The notes under the pieces: generated by a model
The model's input: the letters and a program-made list of their open reading frames with translations, nothing else
Told to the model about the DNA's origin: nothing
The model's database searches: none
Part shown: positions 12,381 to 24,419 of the stretch, piece by piece
Position numbering within the stretch: position 1 is the stretch's first letter
Layout: each line of letters starts with the position of its first letter
Program-made: the position numbers and the translations under genes
From: Lycorma delicatula
Taxonomy: Eukaryota > Arthropoda > Insecta > Hemiptera > Fulgoridae
Length of the DNA: 64,000 nucleotides
Direction: 5' to 3'
Assembly (NCBI RefSeq): GCF_047948215.1
Contig: NC_134461.1
Coordinates: 86,672,245-86,736,244, forward strand

Positions 12381-13854
12381 TAAGAAAGAAATACGCAGGG
12401 CCCGGACATTTGTTTTTTGTTGCTTGTTCTTTCTGATAGCAAATATGAGCGTATCGGTCCAATTGAACGGATTAGTTCTATGAAAAGGGGAAGAAATTTG
12501 GGTGTAAATATTCTTTTTTATTTTACTTAAGTTACTCTTTTAACCGTCTGACTATGTGTATGTTGTCTTATTAATTTCTTTGATTTCTAATAAGTTTATT
12601 AGAATGTTAAAGTTTACTTAATTAAATATTTTTTTTATTAATTGTAAAATTGTTATTTTCGACTGTTTGGTATTTTGGCTTCTAAATTACACGATGTCGG
12701 GTTCGTATCCCGGTAAGCGTCTGTTACTTTTTAAATCATTTGTTTTATGTAATATTCCCCATTAAAATATTTGAGTAAAATTCGATTTGGTTATGATAGT
12801 AATCTTTTTGATGTTTATGTGGAATTTAGTCCAAGGTAATTAGAATTTTACAGAAATTTATCTAAATGAAAAAAAAACACTTGGTAGTACAATTTTTTTT
12901 ATAAAAGTGGTAAATTCCAGGTAGAGATAAAAATAAATTAAGATTTATTAAGTTTAAGACTTGATCGGTTTTTTTTTTTTTTAATGGATGAACTTTCAGG
13001 AACTACAAATTTCGTTAAATTCGAGGTTCCCGTTGATATGAAAACCCAGACAAACAAACTAAATATCGATAATTGAATTTCTTTGTAGATTTGTAAGAAA
13101 AGAGTTCCTAACATTTTGTAGGAAGAACTTAACATTTTATATAATTGTTTTAACATTTTTTTGTATAGATTTTTTAATAATTTGTAGATGCGAACGATGT
13201 TTTAGAAGGATATCCGTTGTAACAAAAGGTTAAATATCTTCTTTTTTTTAAGTATGTTGATATTATCACGGTATAGACTAATGTCCGGAAGAAGTTAATG
13301 TTTACATCGAAGAAGGAAGGAAGAAAGGAAAATGTAATTGCAAGAATATTTTCGATTTTGCGGTTTACTTCCACGTCCGATGTTTGTTATGTTGTAAGGC
13401 AGTTGCTTCTTGGATGGAAGGTCGTTGATATCAATTATTAAGTACATGTTTGTTTTAAAAATTATCATATACAATTCGTACACGATTATAAATTCGATAA
13501 CAATATTTTTTAGTTTTTGTATTGATGTAAAAATAAAAATTCAGCTCCCGATTGTTTTTCAAGGATTATTATGTTATTGTTATTATTATTTTCTCCTCTG
13601 AATTGTAGTTTTTTTTAACTATTAATTCCGCGTGGCCTTTTAAAATGTCTAATCTTTCAGAATTTTTTTATCTGTTTATACGTGAAGCACGCGATTTTTT
13701 TGTAAACCACCAAGTTATCTTTTGTTTAAATTTACCATCTCTTTGTTATTTACGATTAATAACAAAATACAGTTAATTCTTTTTATGTAATTTAAAATTG
13801 TCTAAAAAGTAAATATTTTTTTTTTGTTGATTTTGCGACCTCATAGGATCACTT
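12381..13854. other. AT-rich intronic sequence, one B-box-like remnant
   Basis: There is no gene. At about 12695-12715 the string gtcgggttcgtatcccgg has the shape of a tRNA T arm and may be the last trace of a SINE; no A box or anticodon arm accompanies it. Confidence 0.45.
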
Positions 13855-14245
13855 TAGTCCACTTTTTGGGCCAGTCCATTTTGTAATCGGTTCTTCTTAT
13901 TTCCGAATCGTGTGAGTCGTTTTATTCCTGCTTCTTTTCTTTTTGCCCACTTTTTTGAGGCGTTCTGATCTTTGGCGTCTGTCGTCTGAATACACCCTGT
14001 TGGATTTGTTTTTGATTTTAGGTTCAAATGTTATCGTATTAGTTTTAATTAGTCGGTCGTATTTTCCAGATTTTGTGATTAGATCTTTGGAGATTCTCAA
14101 CTCTTCCGTGTCTTTTCAGATTTCCTTTATCCATTTCGGTTTTGTTGTTCTTTCCCAGTATAAGTTAATTATTTGGTTTGTAAGTCTGGTGTTTTCTTGC
14201 CTAAGTAGGTGCCCCAAGAATGATATTCTTTTTTCCTGAAATTTC
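13855..14245 (-). pseudogene. LINE reverse transcriptase C-terminal fragment
   Basis: On the - strand the translation begins RISFLGHLLRQENTRLTNQI and continues through INLYWERTTKPKWIKEI to a basic tail with SERLKKVGKKKRSRNKT. The FLGHhhR...RL pattern, followed by a basic tail, is typical of the last ~120 residues of several insect LINE ORF2 proteins. At least one stop interrupts it (after KEI). No RT catalytic box is in range. A similar fragment sits on the + strand at 28975-29415. Confidence 0.7.
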
Positions 14246-14437
14246 ATTTTATTATTACAAAAAATGAAGTTCTGGTAACGATGTCGCTAAATTTTCCTAA
14301 CGTTTGCTTAAACCTTAAAATTTAACTCGTCTCCGCTCGAGATTATTAAATTTAAAATTATTATTACTTTATGCATTTCCTATCGGAACCAAATTAATAT
14401 TAAAAAAGGTCTATAATGATTGCACCACGAGATTAGT

Positions 14438-14580
14438 TTAATGAGATTGGGATGGATGGCTTACGTGTTGATGGATTTGAGGATGATGAAGTTGACAGGA
14501 TTTGTGGAGGGTAAAGGATAGAGAGCGGTAGAGACTAATTATTGAGGAGGTCACAAGGGTCATCTCGGGCTGAGATGAAG
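14438..14580 (+). pseudogene. LINE 3'-end relic (DRER...RLIIEEV type)
   Basis: The + strand gives LGWMAYVLMDLRMMKLTGF, then DRER followed by a stop and RLIIEEVTRVISG. This resembles the terminal LxWxGHVxRM ... DRExWRxhIEEhxxxxG motif of many LINE ORF2 proteins, and a poly-A-like AT tract follows. It is short and broken. Confidence 0.5.
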
Positions 14581-14805
14581 AATGATTTTTTTAATTTTAT
14601 TAAAAAAAATAAGTAAATAATAGTAGTAGGGTAATGGTTAAATATCACGATGAGTTCATAAAAAAGTAGTTAAAATATCAATGAAATTATTTTTGGATAT
14701 GTAAAACGAAAAATTAATAGTCGTTATAAAAACTTTTCTTTCTTCTTTGTAAAGATTGAAATATTTATTATCTTAATAACGCCTCATTTAGAAAAAAAAA
14801 AAGAA

Positions 14806-14847
14806 GAGAGTCAATCAGTTGATTGACTCTCGGCAATCAGTTTGCCG
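14806..14847. repeat. Two adjacent perfect hairpins
   Basis: GAGAGTCAATC (14806-14816) pairs with GATTGACTCTC (14821-14831) over a 4-nt loop, and CGGCAA (14831-14836) pairs with TTGCCG (14842-14847). The surroundings are plain AT-rich intron. The function is unknown; it could be the end of an old foldback or Helitron element, but no CTRR end follows. Confidence 0.7.
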
Positions 14848-17800
14848 AAACTGTAAAATATTTGAAAAATGTGAAGAAGTTCTGTTTTTAAAGGTAGAGA
14901 ATTAGCATCCCCCTGCTCTCTGATAAAGTTTGAAACCGGTTTTTTGGAAAGGTATGTATATTTTTAAATTAAAACATTTCTTTAATATATTGTTTACACT
15001 ACGTTGGATTTCTCGATGCGTGTAAAACATGAACTGTAAGAGGTACCGGTTAGAGCTGCTTTCTATGAGTGAAACCGATGTTCATTGTGCAGTTCTTGTG
15101 GTGCATAAAGTTTAGATGTTGGTTGTAGGGGTGAATAGCAACTGTATTTCAATGGATTTAGTATCAGAAATAAAAATAACAGCATAATATGTAAAAAGTA
15201 AATTATATAATTTAATTTCTCAGTTTTTAATAAGCCTGGTACGGGTTACTTGTTATTCTTCAGAATGGTTCTGTTGGTTTTGCGAGTGACTTGTTACTAA
15301 CGCCGGGTCTTCTTTAACCATTGCGATTATGCCGTTTAACGTATATATTTATAGAGTCAATAAGTTAGTAAAAAAAAAGGAGAAAAAACTATACAATTTC
15401 ATTTTTCTAAGATTAGGGAAGTTGGATTTTTTTGTAACTATTGATAAGTGTTGAGAATTGTTCTCCTCTAGATAATGTCTAATTTACACCTTGACTGCCA
15501 TGAGTTCTACCATATAGAGTCTCACTTGTGTTAGTAATAGTCCACATGAAAAAATCTAATTCTTCCCAACTGACCGCTATACGTTTTCACAAACTACTAA
15601 CTCGTATTTTAATTAGTTGTTTTTAATATCATATGATATTCCAGGTGGGATATCATGGGCAAAGAGTGACGCGTATTTTTTTTGTTGATATGTCTGTTTC
15701 ATACAGTAGGAATATAACATATAAAACAGGATGTAATTGCAGTTGTTAGTTTCTTTTTGGCTAACTGCTACATAAAGTTTTTACAGATAAATAAAAGTAC
15801 TAGCATAAAAAATATAAGATTTATCGACTAATAATTATTTATAGAAAAAATGTTATCAAAATTTAGTTTTTTATAAAATTAAAAAAAAAACTACATCAAA
15901 AATGTAAAAAAAGGATTAAGATATGTGAAAAATATAAAATATTCTGAGATATGCTATGTAATAATAATAATTACTACGAAGTAATAAATAAAACTGAAAG
16001 GAAAATGTCGTATTTATGTTCTATAAAAAAAAAAAAAAAAAACAGCTTTAACAATGGAAGACTGAATACATTGAGCTCTTAGTATGCATTCTTGGAATGT
16101 CATTTGAGTATACTTTCTTTCAAATCTGGTGAAACATTGTTTATAACTTGCAGTACAACGATTCTTTTTAGCTTTTTATTAATAATTAATAAAAACTCAA
16201 ATATATACTTTAAAATTTGATATTTAGTTACTAAAAATTATAAAACTATGAATTCCATTAAACGTTAACAGGACGGTAAATATATATAAATTTCTAAGTT
16301 CGTATGTGCCGAACACGTGTTCGTAGAACATGTAAGATGAGATGCCATACACAGTCTCCATGATTTAAAAATTAGCTCTGAGTTTCCAAATGGATCTCAT
16401 ATCCGGTTAAAAAAGAACTCGATAGATCGTTGTAACAGTCAATTGTCAAGACAGAAAATGACAATTTGATACGATTAACATGAAGGAACAGTGAATAGTA
16501 TTTTTGCTGGGGATTTTCGTGAATTACTTTTCTGTAATCGTTATAGTAAGTTTAGTCTTAAGTAATCTTTATTCTAGTAATCTTTCTGTAATCTTTAATG
16601 TAGTAATTTGAATTACTTTTCTGTGATCTTTAAAAATCACCCAAGAATAAGATTTTCGTTTAAGTTCAATTTCGCTTGAGGAATACTGTGATTATTCTTG
16701 AATGAATATTCTATTTTAAAAAGAAGTATTTTAATATTTCAGTTTCCTAAAACTGAAATACAACAACAATAACAAAGTCTCTCATATCAATCTAATATAG
16801 AAAACTTAGATGCTTGATTACAGATTTTTGTAATCAAGGTATGTTTGGATTCAGGGAATCTTAAAATAAAAATAAAAGCCGAAAAAATAGAAATCTGAGG
16901 ATGGTGGAGTATTTTTCCCTTAGAAAATCATACTTTCCCTCAGTTGTACACTGTAACAGTTATGAAAGTAAAAATAAATATAGAACTAGTTCTTATTTTA
17001 ATTTGTCGTATACTGTGTTTACACATCTCCGGTACACAGTTCAATTTCAGTTCGTTGAACAGAATATCGAAACCTGATAACACTTTACAGTTATTAGCAT
17101 TTAAACGATTTATTTTCAAATTACTTGGAAATTGATCTCCTAAAGGCACCTTCAGAGTAATTAGTTTAATTGGAATGCCATGGGTTTATTCCACGATAGT
17201 AATTCCAAAATTATGTACGGGATAGAGGAGAAAAATCTCCTGTTATTTTAGCGCGAGTCATAATTTTTAGTAATTATAATTTTAATATTGTGGAATTTAA
17301 TATAAATGTTACATGATAGATGAATTTTGAGATTTTGGCTATTTTGTTTTATCTACTCGGTATAATATATAACAATTATAATTTTTAATCGTAATTAAAT
17401 AATTGAAAATGGTTTTAAATTAAATAATTGAAAAAGTAAAAAGTAAAACTAATTGCTATTTTCTTATTTATTTACGTGAAAAAGTCGTTTTCGGAGGTAC
17501 AATCTTTATCAGAGATTATACTTCCTTCCTTCATCTTAATGGAGTTCAAGTAATTTGCGTCATTTGAATAAAACTAGTGTATTTAATTTCCCAATAAAAA
17601 AAGGAGAAAAAAAATAGTTCAGAACGTGAACGACTACAGGTTATTTAAATGACCGTAGTTTATATTGAGGGTAGAATATCCAGATTTAACTTTTGATTTG
17701 GTAATAACAATTTTAAAGTCACTAAAAAGATGTAAAAAGGTTTAAAAGTAGTGGTTTACAAGGATTGGAATCAAGGACTTCCCCAGTAATGCTGTTTGGG

Positions 17801-18539
17801 AGAAATAAAAAATTGTCCTTTCACATAAAATTTGTTTTAACTTAAAAGTTTGGCTTACGTATTATTTTAATATTAAATATTGATTGTTATCATATTTCTT
17901 AATGAAAAAATATTATCACGTCCTTAAATGGCTTGTGATGAAGACACCGTTATAAATTAAAAATCATACCGCAAAAAATGTTCCTTGCTTTTGAATATCC
18001 GTAGGCAAACGGCACAAAATAAATCGCTAAAAAAAATCTAATTCACGAAAAAAGTTAAACATTTGGCATGAATAAGATTTGATTTTTTTCTTATCAATTT
18101 AAATGTCGAAATGAATAAATTTTTCATAAAATTGTCACAGTCAGCCTGTGGCTGTGAGCCATCTGCTGTGATGCAAAATCAAATCTTCCGGTACTGGAAA
18201 AATTTACGAGTGCACCCCCTGACTGTATTATATAAAACAGGAAATAATATGTTAATTTTAAAATGTAAGCTGGGGGGGGGGACAGAAAGAAATTCTGAAG
18301 TAGTTTAAAATTAGTCAAATATATGATTTAAAAATTAAAACAAAATTATTGGTAAAAAAAGATTTCCGAGCATGGGAATTTTTTGTTTATTTCAATGTTG
18401 TAGCTACAGTGCTTAACCATACCCGTTCTTTAAGTTATCTGTGTAATGTGTGGTTATTTAGCAATTTTCATGTTATAAATAGTGTTTGTGAAAGTTTTTT
18501 TCAGTTTTTATGACTAATTTTTTTTTTTGAATGTGTAAT
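14848..18539. other. AT-rich intronic sequence, nothing recognised
   Basis: No coding or transposon homology is visible. A 12-bp palindrome GAACACGTGTTC (16311-16322) contains a CACGTG E-box core. A G10 run lies near 18272-18281. Confidence 0.5.
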
Positions 18540-19410
18540 AATGGACGTAACTCCAAGAAAGCTTTCGAAAATTGTTTCTCCTTTGAGCATACCAGTATGA
18601 CACAGAGACAAATAACTTCTGAGCGTGATGTTGGACTAGGACATAGAATGCTATTTTAAAACAATTTTAAGTAACTGGTTCCTTTTCACCTCAAAGGAAA
18701 GGCAAATGTATTCGTAAAAGAAAAACTACTCCAACACAGCATCGATTATTAGCGAGTTAAAATAAACTTGATCCAAAATTATCTGTTATGGACTTAAATC
18801 GAGAATTAGCAGCCCGTGGAATAGATTTACACGTGACAACGTGACGTGTTATTACATGTGACGCAGACTTCTTGCAACTGGACGTTGGCCAGCAAAAAGC
18901 ATCTTTTAACACCAGCAGTGTGCTAAAAAATGCTTTTTCACTAAAGAAGACTGGACAAATTTTATGTTTTCCGACGAGTTACATTCTTATGTTGAGGGGC
19001 TAAGGGTTTCATACGTTAGAAAAGCATCAGGTCAAAATACATCACCGGATCATATCCAACAATCTGTTAACCATACCAGAAAAAAATGTTTTGGAGTTAT
19101 TTCATATGTGAAGGACCTTGTTCATTACTTCCGGTAGATGGTATGTTGAAAAGTGGGGTGGATGTATCAACATTCTGAAGAAAAGGGTTGTAAGTTAACT
19201 TTAACAAAAATTCCCACAAGGTAGCGGTATGTTGCAATAAGATTTGGGGTCATGCCATACTGCCGAAAAATTGGAAACTTTTTTCGAAGAACTAATTATT
19301 AAAGTGCTTCCAGGCCAGGCAACTTCCCAAACTTAAACCCAATTGAAAATCTTTGGGAAACAGTAAATAAACGACTCAAAAATGAACTGTACTATAAAAA
19401 TTGACTCATT
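18540..19410 (+). pseudogene. Tc1-like transposase relic
   Basis: Fragments in changing frames line up in order with a Tc1-type DDE transposase. They include RRLLATGRWPAKS, then CFFTKEDWTNFMFSDE (the FSDE holds the first catalytic Asp), VSYVRKASGQNTSP, a decayed middle, and finally FPNLNPIENLWETVNKRLKN, where PNLNPIENLW is the usual box with the last catalytic Glu. Many stops and frameshifts break it, so it is inactive. Terminal inverted repeats were not found. Confidence 0.8.
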
Positions 19411-21049
19411 AAAGCCATATCGGTACGGTTTCACGAGGAAGAAATAAAAAAAAAAATCTGTAGTACATTATAACATAATATTTTATACGTTTTATAATAA
19501 TTATAAAACATTGTAATTTTTTATACATTATAAAAATATGTGGTCGGATTAATTTGCGTGCTACTGTGAATATACTCGTGTATATATATTTATACTGGTC
19601 ATTTAAAAATTTTTCAAGAGATACTCTTTTCCATTTATTAATTACCAAGAAAGAAAAAAACAAGAAATCATTCGTTCACTTGAAATTCATCGACAATTAA
19701 AGTGTATGGACGCGTGTGAGCAAAGACAAACTCGTAGGTCGGTATCGGCTATTCAGTGAAGGGAAAACTTATGCTTCGTAACGCGTTGCTCAAAACCTCG
19801 GCAGAACGGTTGTAAAGGTTTTTGTAAGAGGTATTGGACTAGTAGCAACTATAAAATCCTGATCTGGAACCATTTGACTTTTGTTTTTTCTTAATAAAAA
19901 GAACGGAAACACAGGCAGGTCGATAACGACTTGCTTCAAGCTCGTCTCCGATTTCAAAAATGCTTTAGTGTCAACGAAATTATGTTGTGAAATAGTTTAA
20001 CATATCTTCGTTGTAAAAACTATGATGTTTAGTTAAATATATTTTTTATCAGTTTTTGTCAAAATGATTGTTATAAAAAAATACCTTCTTATAATAGAGT
20101 TAAAGACTTTATTGTACTAGAAAATCTAATTTCCTGCTTGATATAAATGCTTTTTTCTAGATGTTTAAAATACAATAGTTTGATATAATTAATTAATAAT
20201 CAATTGTGATTTGATTGTGTTGTAATTTTAACTTTTATTTATTTATTTTTTGAACGAGCTCGCATCGTTAATAAATACGAATAATTGAACGTAAATTTTA
20301 AACAGATTGTGCATTGCTTCATGTTAATTTTATTTAATTATGTTTCTTCACAGTTAAGCTTGTAGTTTATTTGAGTTATTGAGTGTATATATATATATAT
20401 TTTTTTTTTTCTTTTTTCCTAATTGAAATACAGAATTACTTTTTTATGATAATTTCTGAATTATTTAATGATTTTCATGATTTAACTGTATATTTGTATT
20501 TCACGTCATCTGGAATTATCAGAAAAATTAAAAATTTAAATGGTTTATGGTGCATGATCACATTATTTTTGGTGGGGAGAAGCTATTGATTAATATATTT
20601 GTTGGGTTAATAATACTTTATTGCTGGTCTATTTATATCTCATTTCATTTGTGAAATAATTTAAAACGTAAAGATTGTGTTACTTTAACGGGTATTATTT
20701 GTATAATAAAGGAAAATGTATTAATCTATTAAAATTTTACCTACGGATTGTTTTTAATTTTAGAGTATTTTGATAATACGTCGAGTCTAAAACGATAAAA
20801 TTTGGTTGCAGAATTCTAAATGTACGTTAATATTTTTTTTGCCTTAATTTGACCTTAGGAACGATTTAATTTACTATTAAAACTCAGTACGGTAGCTTTT
20901 ATATTTCAAGGATTGATTCTAATTAATTTTGGCAATTAATTTTTGAATTAATCGGATAAGGGTGGAGTGATATAATACTGTAGCAAGAAGGACATTGAAG
21001 TTAGAAAGTTTTACTTGCTTGTTTGTGTTTTGTAAGTTATAACAAAATA
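19411..21049. other. AT-rich intronic sequence, nothing recognised
   Basis: A more complex block at 19690-19980 reads like old coding sequence but matches no family I can name. The rest is low-complexity AT sequence. Confidence 0.5.
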
Positions 21050-21189
21050 CAAGGGCCGCCCTTAAGTTTTTACAAAAACAATAAAAGAAAATATTTTTTT
21101 GTACAAATAGTTTTATTGTTTCTCAAAATATTCGCTTTTAAAATTTATGCACTTTTGCATGTGTTCCAATTTCCACTGAAGTTGGTACC

Positions 21190-22440
21190 TCAAAAAAAAA
21201 AAAAAAAAAAAAAACAGTTTGGAAGGATTCAACAGCTTCTTGAGGCGATGAAAATCACTGTCCATGCATTTTTTGTTTGAAACAAAAAGAAGTCGTTAGG
21301 CGATAAATCAGGTGAATACGGGCAATGAGACATTATTTCAATATTTTTCTCCATCAAATAAAATCAATTGTTTGACGTGCTGTGAGAGAGCTGGCATTGT
21401 CACGATGAAGAATGATGCGATGTTTTCAATTGTTTTTCTTGATTTCATTGATGACTGGTAGCAAACAGATTGTTGTATACCATTCAGCATTAACGGTTCT
21501 TTGATCTTCTAAAGCAGTGGTTACAACTACTAAAAGCTCAAAAGTTGTTCGTGATCAAAAGTTCTTTGATCTTCAAAAGCAGCGGTGTAACCGAAGAAAC
21601 AAGCGATTATTTTCTTTCGTTCGCGAACGAACCACTTTTGTTGGAATCGGTTCATCTTGAAACACCCAGTTGATTGCTGCTTAGTTTCCGGCTTGTACGA
21701 ATATACCATAGTTTCGTCTCCTGTTACGATGTGTTTATGGATTTTGCACTTCCGCTGTCAAATCTTTTGAGTATTTCCTGACACCGATTGACACGAGCCT
21801 GTTTTTGAGCTTCCGTCAAATTATGCGGAATCCATCAGGAACAGATTTTTTCACAGCTAAATTTTCATACAAAGTTGAATGTATTGTAGTCTTCAATGTA
21901 CCTAATAATGTCTTTATCTCATGTTGTCACATGCAGATCCTTTTCAATCATGTTGCGTAGAGCATCGATTCTTTTTGGAACAACCAATTTTGGTTGACCA
22001 TCATGAATCCGTGAAATTATGCGGAATCCATCGGGAACAGATATTTTTCACAGCTACAATTTTTATGGAAAATTGAATGTGTAGTCTTCGATGTGCCTAA
22101 GGATGCCTTTATTTCACGTTAAGTCACATGCCGGTCCTCTACAATCATGTTGCGCACAGCATCGATTCTTTTTTTTGTAACATCAACCGATTTTGGTCGA
22201 TCTTATTACGAAATTCATCGCTGACGGAAGTACGACCACGACTAAATTCTGTAAACCGATTGTAAATAGCCTTCCTGTTGATTATTCGTAACCAAAAGTT
22301 GAACGAAGCGATTCGAGGCATTATTATTGAGTTAGGCCTTAAAAAAATTGTAAAAAATCATCCGACGAAATTTTTTGTGAAAAAATGAAAATTTTTCATA
22401 AAACTTTTTTAAACGCTCACTGTAAACAAACTATTCGGCC
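21190..22440 (-). pseudogene. mariner transposase pseudogene
   Basis: On the - strand, broken frames follow the full order of a mariner (IS630/Tc1/mariner, DDD-type) transposase. Readable pieces include the HTH-region NIDAVRNMIVEDRHVTYNEI, then KICSRWIPHNL, GDETMVYSYKPETKQQSTGW (first catalytic Asp in GDE), FVREREKIIACFFG, RTVNAEWYTTICLLPVINEI, HRIILHRDNASSHTARQT (second Asp in RDN) and CPYSPDLSPNDFFLF (third Asp in PND). Stops and frameshifts are scattered, and the HTH region is duplicated, so it is dead although the catalytic triad is still legible. Confidence 0.85.
21817..22205. repeat. ~196-bp tandem duplication inside the mariner
   Basis: The block starting ttatgcggaatccatc at 21821 recurs at 22017. 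Both copies continue in parallel through ttgaatg..gtagtcttc.atgt, atcatgttgcg.a.agcatcg and caacc.attttggt. They differ by scattered substitutions and small indels, so the duplication is old. 196 is not a multiple of three, so it also breaks the frame. Confidence 0.85.
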
Positions 22441-22557
22441 GATTTCTAGCTGCCGCTATTGTTAGAATAAAAACGTCAAATTTTACAACAATAGTAATGT
22501 CACATCTCAATAGCGCCATCTAATAATCTTTTGTAAAAACTTAAAAGACGAGCTCCG

Positions 22558-22879
22558 TAATATCGGAAATGCCAGTTGAAATATCATCGAAAAATTCGTT
22601 TAAAAAATGTATAACAGTGAATAATGCCATAAATGTAAATAATAATAAAGGTAAACGTAAATAATGTAATAATAAAAGTTTTGGGGTAATAAACTACCAC
22701 ATCTAAAAATTAGGAGTGATCTTATGTAATAAATCTACTTCTTAAATTTAAGGTATTTCAACTTATCAGCTCGGAATATCTTTCTATAATTAAGGGAATT
22801 TCCCTTTCCCTTTCAAAACCGTATTTTTTTGTTTAAAATTGACAGAATTAAAAAAAAATCGAGGTATGTGATATCTTAA
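22558..22879. other. Spacer between mariner and piggyBac elements
   Basis: This is AT-rich with nothing recognised; it ends with the TTAA target copy at 22876-22879. Confidence 0.6.
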
Positions 22880-23084
22880 CCTTTAAAGTACCAAGCTTTT
22901 TTTTGTGCCAATGATTACCAAGGGGGACGGTTCCTATAGCCTGCTGCAGTCAGGCTTCAGTGGTAATAATAAAATATAAACTAACGAAGTTTACTAAAAT
23001 TTTTTTAGTTTATGTATTTATTTTTAGAAACACGTGTTCTAAATTGAAAATCGTTCATTCCGAGTCCCTTGAGTGAACACATCG

Positions 23085-23865
23085 AGTGCAGTTTATGAAT
23101 GCTTCTTGCACACACATCTGTTGCAGGAATGACAATATTGAAATTGTTTGCTCACATCCTTTGCTTTTTTTTTTTTTTGATGATGCTTCCTTTGTGCATA
23201 TGTAACATTGACCTCTACTCCTAGGCAGTTCCTGCCTCAGCTTCTGTCCTTGACTAATTTTTTAATTCAAAATCGATTCCATATCAACAATTATGTACTT
23301 ATGTAATCCATCGGTACTTTTTTCTTCAATATACGGCTTTTTTTTTGTTTAACCTCTGGGTCCATAGTTAAGTATTGCTTCAGAGGAGGAGATAAACGAT
23401 TTTTAGCGTGTGTGAAAATGCCATGCCTGACCGGGATTCGAACCCGGGACCTCCGGGTGAAAGGCCGAGATGCTATCACTCGCGCCACGGAGGCCGGCTC
23501 AATATACGGCTTGATGAGATTCAACCCAACATCCAAAAGAAATAACTTTCTCCTGCTCTTTATGTTACTGTTCCGTTGTTTGTACTGCAAGTCAAAAAGC
23601 GTAAAAGAATTTATTCCACAAACATATCTAACACAGTAAAAAATGTTGGTAATGTCCAACGTCTTGTTGATCTTTCGCAGTTATAAGGACGGTCCATTTG
23701 GTCAATCGTATCAATACTACCTTTCGTTAAATTGTAGAAAAGATTTATATCAGGCTTTTTCTTTCGGCCTTGAGTTTTTGTGTTTTGGTGCATAGTAAAA
23801 AGCGTAATTAAATTTCTTTTTGGTTTTTCTTTTGTAATATAAGATACCAAAGTAACTAACTGGTG
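23085..23865 (-). pseudogene. piggyBac transposase, C-terminal part, SINE-interrupted
   Basis: The - strand gives KKPDINLFYNLTKGSIDTID then QMDRPYNCERSTRRWTLPTFF, which matches the DxxNxTKGGVDxxDQM ... RRWP region holding the last catalytic Asp of piggyBac transposases. It continues with VCGINSFTLFDLQYK and RRKLFLLDVGLNLIKPYIE, where the SINE enters. Beyond the SINE, after the duplicated target, the original text resumes (KPYIEEKSTDGLHKYIIVDM), and further on CYIC and CHSCNRCVCKKHS recall the cysteine-rich C-terminal domain that binds the element ends. A stop and frameshifts are present, and the N-terminal two thirds are missing. Confidence 0.85.
23340..23498 (-). mobile_element. SINE family B, intact copy inside piggyBac
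   Basis: A 14-bp target-site duplication TCAATATACGGCTT flanks it exactly (23326-23339 and 23499-23512). On the - strand the head reads GCCTCCGTGGCGCGAGTGAT (A box region), ctcggcctttcaccc with an anticodon-loop-like TTC, then gtcccgggttcgaatcccgg (B box), so the head looks tRNA-Glu-derived. A short body follows, then the tail cctctgaagcaatactt ... cccagaggttaaac and an A-rich end. The acceptor stem pairs only in part, so this is not a functional tRNA. Confidence 0.92.
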
Positions 23866-24282
23866 GCTGTAAATGAAATATCAGCTGATGCAAATCGTTT
23901 TACCGCAACACTAACAAAAAATAATGACGTAATATTTTATTTATTAATAAAAAAAATATTGTTTGTACAAATTAAAAATGAATTTTTAAAGAAATTATGC
24001 TCTTGAATGAAGTAAAAAGTTCACTAGTAGATGTGCCTAAAAATGTTGTCACACCGATTACCAACGGGCGGGTTCCAAGAGCCAGCTTGTACTTTTCTAT
24101 TTGTCGCCTGTAAAAATTTGCATTTTCTTATTTTTTTTTACCTTTCCACAAAAGAGAACTGTTTTTGATACATAGCTTAAAAAAAGTGATTTTAGGAACA
24201 AGCGGTTCCTGTAAAATCGATAAAACTGTAAAGTACGGACAGTTGGAACCCCCCCCCCCCTCCTTGGTAGTCTAAGGGTTAA

Positions 24283-24419
24283 GATGTATTTTTACATAGG
24301 ATTGAATTCTACTATAAATTTTTATTATAAGAAAACAAATGAACTTTAAACCTATTTTAAAAAATGACGAGGTTCTTAATGTTGGCCATTATTTTTTTAT
24401 TGTTCTACGTGTAAGTTGT
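24283..24419. other. AT-rich spacer
   Basis: Nothing is recognised here. Confidence 0.5.

Larger units (their letters stand above)
21050..22557 (-). mobile_element. mariner-type element with both ends (1.5 kb)
   Basis: The left end (CAAGGGCCGCCCTTAAG then TTTTTACAAAA) and the reverse complement of the right end (CGGAGCTCGTCTTTTAAG then TTTTTACAAAA) form imperfect terminal inverted repeats of about 30 bp. TA dinucleotides at 21048-21049 and 22558-22559 fit the TA target duplication of the family. The transposase is on the - strand. The element is longer than the usual ~1.3 kb partly because of an internal ~196-bp duplication. Confidence 0.8.
22880..24278 (-). mobile_element. piggyBac-type element flanked by TTAA
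   Basis: TTAA occurs at 22876-22879 and again at 24279-24282. Just inside, CCTTTAAAGTACCAAGC on the left and the reverse complement of the right end, CCCTTAGACTACCAAGG, make a 17-bp imperfect terminal repeat. Subterminal segments near 22908-22950 and 24055-24095 (gattaccaa.ggg..ggttcc) resemble each other in direct orientation. The interior has only the C-terminal part of a piggyBac transposase on the - strand plus a later SINE insertion, so this is an internally deleted, non-autonomous copy. A run of about 14 C near 24249 is unusual. Confidence 0.85.

Noticed and set aside
16311..16322. GAACACGTGTTC palindrome as a regulatory E-box
   Set aside because: A 12-bp palindrome with CACGTG is expected by chance at times in 64 kb, and nothing nearby suggests an enhancer.
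23412..23498. Possible functional tRNA-Glu gene on the - strand
   Set aside because: The T arm and anticodon-like TTC are good, but the acceptor stem and anticodon stem do not pair fully, and the segment is the head of a SINE with a tail and a 14-bp target duplication.
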